A stretch of 9,618 bases of DNA from Promethearchaeota archaeon (GTDB lineage Archaea > Asgardarchaeota > Lokiarchaeia > Sigynarchaeales > SOKP01), in contig JAEOTL010000452.1 in assembly GCA_016839845.1 (NCBI GenBank), positions 1-9,618 of the forward strand. The letters run 5' to 3'. Shown here piece by piece: positions 6,055-9,618 of the stretch (position 1 is the stretch's first letter; each line of letters opens with the position of its first letter). The notes beneath the pieces are model-generated. The model had not been told where the DNA came from. It ran no database searches and was given only the letters and a program-made list of their open reading frames with translations. Made by a program: the position numbers and the translations under genes.

Positions 6055-6142
6055 TTAATAGAAATTCTCAATTTTCTTGAATAAAATCAGTTCAATTTTA
6101 AACAATGCTATTTTACTTTTTTATTAAAGAAAATAAAACAGA

Positions 6143-6153
6143 TAATTATTAAT
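6143..6153 (+). promoter_or_regulatory. Weak TATA-like element for the heme/HdrC-like gene
   Basis: TAATTATTAAT lies about 24 bases before the ATG at 6172. No ribosome binding site is visible, so the gene may also be leaderless. It is weaker than the opposing nitroreductase TATA box. Confidence 0.3.
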
Positions 6154-6171
6154 GCATCTCAGTTAAACAAG

Positions 6172-7368
6172 ATGAAACCTAAAGTAAAAAGTGCTATATT
6201 TGAAATAATTCTTTTCCTTAGCCCCATTGTTGCTTCAATTATATATTGGCTAGAAGAACCACTCGATACAGGCGATTTAATAAATGATATAACACATAGA
6301 ACGGGAAGCATCCTTGGAATTTTCGCCTTCATTTGGTTTTGCTTTAATATTCTTAGTTCAACTAGAATAAAGCTTGTTGAGAAAAACCTTAGTATAGATG
6401 GATTAATTGGTTTTCACACTCATATGCCTATCGTTGCCTTTATTATGATGATAATACATTATCCTTTGGTTCGCATAGGCAGAGAGTTTTCGACACTTCA
6501 GATAAGATCTGGGAGTATTAGTGTCCAAATTTTTACAATTCTATTGGTTTTCTCACTCATTTTTATGAGTAACAGATTGCTTAAATTCAACTTTATTAAG
6601 AAATTGAGACTTTTTTCCTTCAGAAGGAAGTTCAGGTATAAATTTCATAAAATGATTCATAATCTAATGATGCTCGGGATGATTGTCGCTTTTATTCACA
6701 CACAAGTGGCATTTACTTCACAAGCTTCCTTAGCTATGCGTATAGTCTATTCATTTTTCACACTCATTACTTTAATAGGCTGGATATACCACAAATTGAT
6801 TCGCAGGTTCCGTTCTAATTCTGATCCCTACGTTCATCGCAAAGCTCCATGGGATACTATTACTACAGAATTAGTAAACGGAAGAGATAATGAATGGGCA
6901 TTGAACTTAATTAAAAATAATCCTTCACTTTACCCCTGCATCCAGTGCGGAGAATGCACTAAAATGTGTCCAGTTTCTAAGGTTACGGAGGGAGATTATA
7001 ATCCGAGGAGAAATATTATCCTAGCGCTTTCAGGATATAAAGAATTGCTTTTTGAAGGAGATGATTTAAACATTTGGGGCTGTACTGTTTGTAATACTTG
7101 CGATGAAATATGTCCACTAAAAATCGAACTAACAGAGACTTTTGCAATTCTTAAGAATCAAAGCGTGTTTCTAGGTAAGAGTCCAAATTATATTTATGAA
7201 CAAGCAAAGACTATTTTCGAAAACGCTAAAGCAATCGCTTCACAACCGGCAATTGAAAGAAGAAGGAATGAGCTACAGTTACCTAAGGTTACACAGCCAA
7301 ATTTAGATGAAATACAAACCTTATTAAGAAATATAGGAGTAGGAGAAAAACTAGGCTTAAGAAAATAA
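6172..7368 (+). CDS. Membrane heme protein fused to an HdrC-like two-[4Fe-4S] domain
   Basis: A 398-residue protein with two parts. Residues 1-210 form about six membrane helices (roughly 8-26, 45-63, 79-99, 117-135, 163-182, 189-206). Two helices carry paired histidines: His82/His96 (14 apart) and His163/His176 (13 apart). This is the spacing of the two-heme site in NOX/ferric-reductase-type membrane domains. Residues 245-330 hold two cluster motifs, C256/C259/C262/C266-Pro and C304/C307/C310/C314-Pro, followed by a tail (about 355-390, ERRRNELQLP then a short helix) typical of heterodisulfide reductase subunit C. The likely role is electron transfer between a cytoplasmic iron-sulfur partner and membrane hemes, analogous to HdrDE or DsrMK but with a different cytochrome type. 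The catalytic CCG-domain partner (HdrB/HdrD-like) is not in the window, nor is a FAD/NAD domain. ATG start chosen from the first Met; the gene is divergent from the nitroreductase. The heme assignment is inferred from spacing only. Confidence 0.85.
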   Translation: MKPKVKSAIFEIILFLSPIVASIIYWLEEPLDTGDLINDITHRTGSILGIFAFIWFCFNILSSTRIKLVEKNLSIDGLIGFHTHMPIVAFIMMIIHYPLVRIGREFSTLQIRSGSISVQIFTILLVFSLIFMSNRLLKFNFIKKLRLFSFRRKFRYKFHKMIHNLMMLGMIVAFIHTQVAFTSQASLAMRIVYSFFTLITLIGWIYHKLIRRFRSNSDPYVHRKAPWDTITTELVNGRDNEWALNLIKNNPSLYPCIQCGECTKMCPVSKVTEGDYNPRRNIILALSGYKELLFEGDDLNIWGCTVCNTCDEICPLKIELTETFAILKNQSVFLGKSPNYIYEQAKTIFENAKAIASQPAIERRRNELQLPKVTQPNLDEIQTLLRNIGVGEKLGLRK

Positions 7369-7375
7369 GAGACTT

Positions 7376-7507
7376 TTATACTGATTCTGTTTGATACTGA
7401 GCGAAATCAATTTCAAAGGTATTTGGGTTTAAATTAGAAATATCTGCTTTTGCCTTTCTTTTATTTTTTATAGTGTAATACAAATAACAGACTGGTCCCT
7501 TCTTCAT
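7376..7507 (-). CDS. Small basic hypothetical protein (43 aa)
   Basis: This ATG-to-TAA ORF of 43 codons is too short for most gene callers. The product starts MKKGPVCYLYYTIKNKRKAK, so it has a basic, tyrosine-rich N-terminal half, then a neutral to acidic half (ADISNLNPNTFEIDFAQYQTESV, residues 21-43 read in two parts). There is no membrane segment and only one cysteine. Support comes from a TATA-like TTTATATTTA (minus strand, 7530-7539) about 28 bases before the ATG, the leaderless arrangement seen at other genes here, and from a balanced amino acid composition. It ends eight bases from the stop of the convergent heme/HdrC-like gene. No family is recognised, and a chance ORF in an AT-rich gap cannot be excluded. 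Confidence 0.4.
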   Translation of the reverse strand: MKKGPVCYLYYTIKNKRKAKADISNLNPNTFEIDFAQYQTESV

Positions 7508-7529
7508 ATTTTTCACTTTTAATATTTAC

Positions 7530-7539
7530 TAAATATAAA
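7530..7539 (-). promoter_or_regulatory. TATA-like box for the 43-codon ORF
   Basis: Minus-strand TTTATATTTA is centred about 28 bases before the ATG at 7507. It is a good match in position and sequence, but the surrounding DNA is AT-rich and such boxes arise easily by chance. Confidence 0.35.
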
Positions 7540-7620
7540 AAATAAACAGGAATCTAAAAGGGATGTGGAGTCCAATTTTTTATAATTAATAAGATATTGA
7601 AGGAAAGATTGCTGTAGTCT

Positions 7621-7642
7621 TAAAAAACGGCTCAGTTTTTTA
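7621..7642. terminator. Hairpin with A-run and T-run arms, probable bidirectional terminator
   Basis: TAAAAAAC (7621-7628) pairs perfectly with GTTTTTTA (7635-7642) around the loop GGCTCA. Both strands therefore carry an eight-base stem with a T6 run. It lies about 77 bases after the minus-strand 63-codon ORF, where an end for the surface-protein transcript is expected. It could also stop read-through from the plus-strand heme/HdrC-like gene. Apart from this, I see no gene in 7540-7718. Confidence 0.4.
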
Positions 7643-7718
7643 CCAATTTAAATTACAAGAAAGACCCTTTAATATTGCCTTTCACGAGAAGATTTGAAAG
7701 AATGGAACTTGCTGATAC

Positions 7719-7910
7719 TCATTCTTCATCCAATTTACCAATAATGTATATGGAAAGCTTTAATTTAGCTTTCTGTTTAATTTGATTAAGATTTTTTAAG
7801 ATTTCAAGTAATTTACTGCTAAAAACTGAAGAATCTAACTCGCTACGGCATAACTCTCTTATCTTATGGCAATACTCCACAATATTGCCCCTTTTTTGAT
7901 ATACCGTCAA
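7719..7910 (-). CDS. Small helical hypothetical protein (63 aa)
   Basis: A 63-residue basic protein of unknown function starting at TTG. The TTG is supported by an AAAGGAG ribosome binding site (minus strand, 7917-7923) six bases upstream, and there is no internal Met to use instead. The sequence looks mostly helical: residues about 8-22 and 31-58 are amphipathic with many Lys, Leu and Ile. Two cysteines (14 and 21) are seven residues apart, one or two helix turns, and could form a disulfide or bind metal, but there is no second pair. It lies 48 bases downstream of the large surface-protein gene on the same strand and is probably transcribed with it. A role as an accessory or regulator of that protein is possible on context alone. 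I do not recognise the family. Confidence 0.55.
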   Translation of the reverse strand: MTVYQKRGNIVEYCHKIRELCRSELDSSVFSSKLLEILKNLNQIKQKAKLKLSIYIIGKLDEE

Positions 7911-7916
7911 GATTTA

Positions 7917-7923
7917 CTCCTTT
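7917..7923 (-). promoter_or_regulatory. Ribosome binding site that fixes a TTG start
   Basis: AAAGGAG on the minus strand, six bases before the TTG at 7910. It is the reason for preferring this rare start codon for the 63-residue ORF and shows that the downstream gene of the pair relies on leadered translation. Confidence 0.5.
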
Positions 7924-7958
7924 CTTAATTTTTATTGAAAATTCTTTAATTATGATTA

Positions 7959-9618
7959 TTAAAGTAATATTATTTCACTAATTCTAAAATAACAATACTC
8001 AAGTGTTTCTAGCAACAAGCATATTGTTGCTTCTGTACTTTCATTGTTCTCTAATATATCATGTGCTTCTTCCATGGCACGCTCTATAAATCGTTGAGCA
8101 CTTGATAAGGTTGAATCTGGGTTAATACCCCGTGAAAGTTTCATAATTGCGAGTTCTAGATGTAGAGCTGATAATTTTATTAATTTCTCTAAATATTTAG
8201 AGCCACTTCCACCAAGTTCTTCTTCCACAAAATCTGCAAGATTTAAAAGATCAACTTCAAGAGTAGCAATATCATATCCATAATTAATGCTTGTAGCATA
8301 ATCAACAGAAGCTCCCATTAATAATACAACAAAATTTCTAATTTCATGCAGAGAATCAATAATCTCATTTTTTATTGGTTCAGCTATAAAATCAATTTTA
8401 TTATAAAGTTCTGTCTCAAATTCAACAAATTCTATTATTGCCTGTACTATTGCTTCATGAAATACACAACTTTTAATATTTCCTGCTTCAACCAATACAA
8501 GAGCATCCCATAAGTCTTCTTGAGCTAAACGTAATTTAAATCTTATACTATCTGCTAATACGGAGTAGAGATTGTCATCAACATAATCTATTAATTCTTC
8601 AAGTAAATCATTAATATTCCGAAAACAGCATTCGATACCTATAGTAATATCAAATATTTCAATAGTTGATTCCTCATCACCTTCCCAATCATTATCGTTA
8701 TTAGTTGAATATACTTCAAGAGTATAATTTCCTGGTTTCAATGGGAGTGTGATTATGTAATAAAAATCTTCCAGTGAAATAATACCTGAATTCAAGATTA
8801 ATCCTTCCTCGTCGATTAGATGATATTCTCCAGTAGCTTTACTATCTACGTTTCCATCATTATCAAAAATAGATATCTGATATTCAAAATTGTTATAACT
8901 AAGAGATATTTGAGGGGGTGTAATATCATCATCAAATACTTCAAATGATTCAGTTATTTGAATACCTTTTTGATCTCCCTCTCGATCATTATCATCATCA
9001 ATTGCGGTAATAGAAAAATAATATACACCAGGAATCCTTGGATTTTCAATTAAAATTAAATTATCCCCATCATCATCATAAAATCGATTATCATTATAGT
9101 CAATAAATAGGTTAGAGATTCCTGATTTATCTTCTGTTAAAATTTGTATAATCAAAAACTCCTGATAATCGTAAACAAAATTATTGATAATATTAAATGA
9201 TTTCATTAAGAGTGTTTCATCGTTGTCATCTATAATACTTATATTAATTATGGGTGCTTCATCGTCGTCATCTATAATAGTTATCATTATCGTGATAGTT
9301 GTGCTTAGTATATCTCCGGGTCCATCATTATCGGCATCAGTTGCGGTGAAAATAAAGGTATGGTTCCCAATAGTGTTAGGAACTTGATATGAACCACTTG
9401 GATCTATTGATAAGCCCGAAATATCTGATGCATTAATAATAAGTTCCCCAGGATTTCCATCGGTTCCATCACCAGTGTAGATATAAGAAATTTCCGGGCA
9501 GGATGTATCATCGTCTGTGATGTTTATCCACACTGTAATAGAACTATTTAATATATCACCAAATCGATCATCATCGGCGTCACTTGCGTTGAATATGAAT
9601 TTATGATTCCCAATAGTG
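7959..9618 (-). CDS. Large acidic surface protein with Ig/cadherin-like repeats, N-terminus outside window
   Basis: The frame is open from the right window edge to a TAA at 7959, giving 552 visible residues; the true start lies beyond 9618. Residues about 1-320 (counted from the edge) are beta-rich repeated domains. Each has a turn of the type DxDxDxxGD: at 13-21 (DADDDRFGD), 94-102 (DADNDGPGD), 207-215 (DDDNDREGD) and 306-314 (NNDNDWEGD), spaced 81-113 residues. TIGNHxFIF precedes the first two and Asp-rich III/TIIDDDD linkers follow. Such Asp/Asn turns typically bind calcium in extracellular Ig-, cadherin- or PKD-like modules. Residues about 334-552 switch to a helical domain without membrane segment or sortase-type motif; it contains a Cys-Cys pair at 330-331. 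The protein is probably secreted or anchored through its missing N-terminus. Function may be adhesion or envelope structure. The 63-codon ORF downstream is likely co-transcribed. Confidence 0.8.
   Translation of the reverse strand, partial: TIGNHKFIFNASDADDDRFGDILNSSITVWINITDDDTSCPEISYIYTGDGTDGNPGELIINASDISGLSIDPSGSYQVPNTIGNHTFIFTATDADNDGPGDILSTTITIMITIIDDDDEAPIINISIIDDNDETLLMKSFNIINNFVYDYQEFLIIQILTEDKSGISNLFIDYNDNRFYDDDGDNLILIENPRIPGVYYFSITAIDDDNDREGDQKGIQITESFEVFDDDITPPQISLSYNNFEYQISIFDNDGNVDSKATGEYHLIDEEGLILNSGIISLEDFYYIITLPLKPGNYTLEVYSTNNDNDWEGDEESTIEIFDITIGIECCFRNINDLLEELIDYVDDNLYSVLADSIRFKLRLAQEDLWDALVLVEAGNIKSCVFHEAIVQAIIEFVEFETELYNKIDFIAEPIKNEIIDSLHEIRNFVVLLMGASVDYATSINYGYDIATLEVDLLNLADFVEEELGGSGSKYLEKLIKLSALHLELAIMKLSRGINPDSTLSSAQRFIERAMEEAHDILENNESTEATICLLLETLEYCYFRISEIILL
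9217..9284 (-). repeat. 42-bp direct repeat encoding IIDDxDE units
   Basis: Blocks 9217-9242 and 9259-9284 match at 24 of 26 bases with a 42-base period. They encode successive 14-residue units beginning IIDDDDEAP and IIDDNDETL in the linker between Ig-like domains of the surface protein. The near identity at DNA level suggests recent duplication or slippage in Asp-codon-rich sequence. Confidence 0.6.

Noticed and set aside
8970..9290. Asp-codon ATC repeats as a CRISPR or microsatellite locus
   Set aside because: The repeats have no constant unit with unique spacers, and they maintain the reading frame of the Ig-like protein.
9184..9387. Ser/Ile-rich plus-strand open frame in the surface protein gene
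   Set aside because: It is the complement of GAT-rich Asp codons (ATC repeats read as Ile/Ser), not an independent gene.
9531..9533. GTG as the start of the large surface protein
   Set aside because: The frame stays open for 28 more codons to the window edge, and those codons contain another copy of the Ig-like repeat (TIGNHKFIF and DADDDRFGD). The GTG is internal.
1..9618. tRNA, rRNA, CRISPR array, transposase or attachment site
   Set aside because: None could be recognised by eye on either strand: no transposase motif, tRNA cloverleaf sequence (GTTCRANNC-type arm in context) or regularly spaced repeats.

Overview
The window looks archaeal, most likely from an Asgard-type (Lokiarchaeia-like) archaeon, though this rests on gene content and signals rather than a marker gene. 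The DNA is very AT-rich. Several genes have a TATA-like box 25-29 bases before the start codon and no ribosome binding site, which is the archaeal leaderless pattern. Others have Shine-Dalgarno sites (one is a full GGAGGTGA). Gene ends are followed by T-tracts. The window encodes formylmethanofuran dehydrogenase subunit A (C1 metabolism), a von Willebrand A protein with a eukaryote-like C4HC3 zinc finger, and an HdrC-type iron-sulfur protein fused to a heme membrane domain.

Layout. Bases 150-1328 hold two tandem, paralogous four-helix membrane proteins on the minus strand, each with its own T-tract terminator. Bases 1530-1672 hold no convincing protein gene. Instead they carry a TATA box, then a nearly complete 92-base inverted repeat, then a T-tract: the layout of a small structured RNA transcribed on the plus strand. 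A 52-codon ORF with a strong ribosome binding site follows at 1781-1939. Formylmethanofuran dehydrogenase subunit A (2106-3827, plus) stands alone, without the usual partner subunits. It converges on the minus-strand vWA/zinc-finger gene (3885-5048).

Bases 5179-7368 hold a divergent pair: a nitroreductase-family flavoprotein (minus) and a membrane protein (plus) that joins a NOX/ferric-reductase-like two-heme domain to a HdrC-like module with two [4Fe-4S] motifs. Bases 7376-7910 hold two small minus-strand ORFs and a hairpin terminator. The right edge (7959-9618) is the 3' part of a large, acidic, probably cell-surface protein with repeated Asp-rich Ig/cadherin-like domains and a helical C-terminus; its start lies outside the window.

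Functionally, the formylmethanofuran enzyme subunit and the heme/HdrC-like protein both fit anaerobic C1 and thiol/quinone-type electron transfer, but no operon links them. The items most worth following up are the hairpin RNA locus, the vWA plus C4HC3 finger protein, and the ferric-reductase/HdrC fusion.
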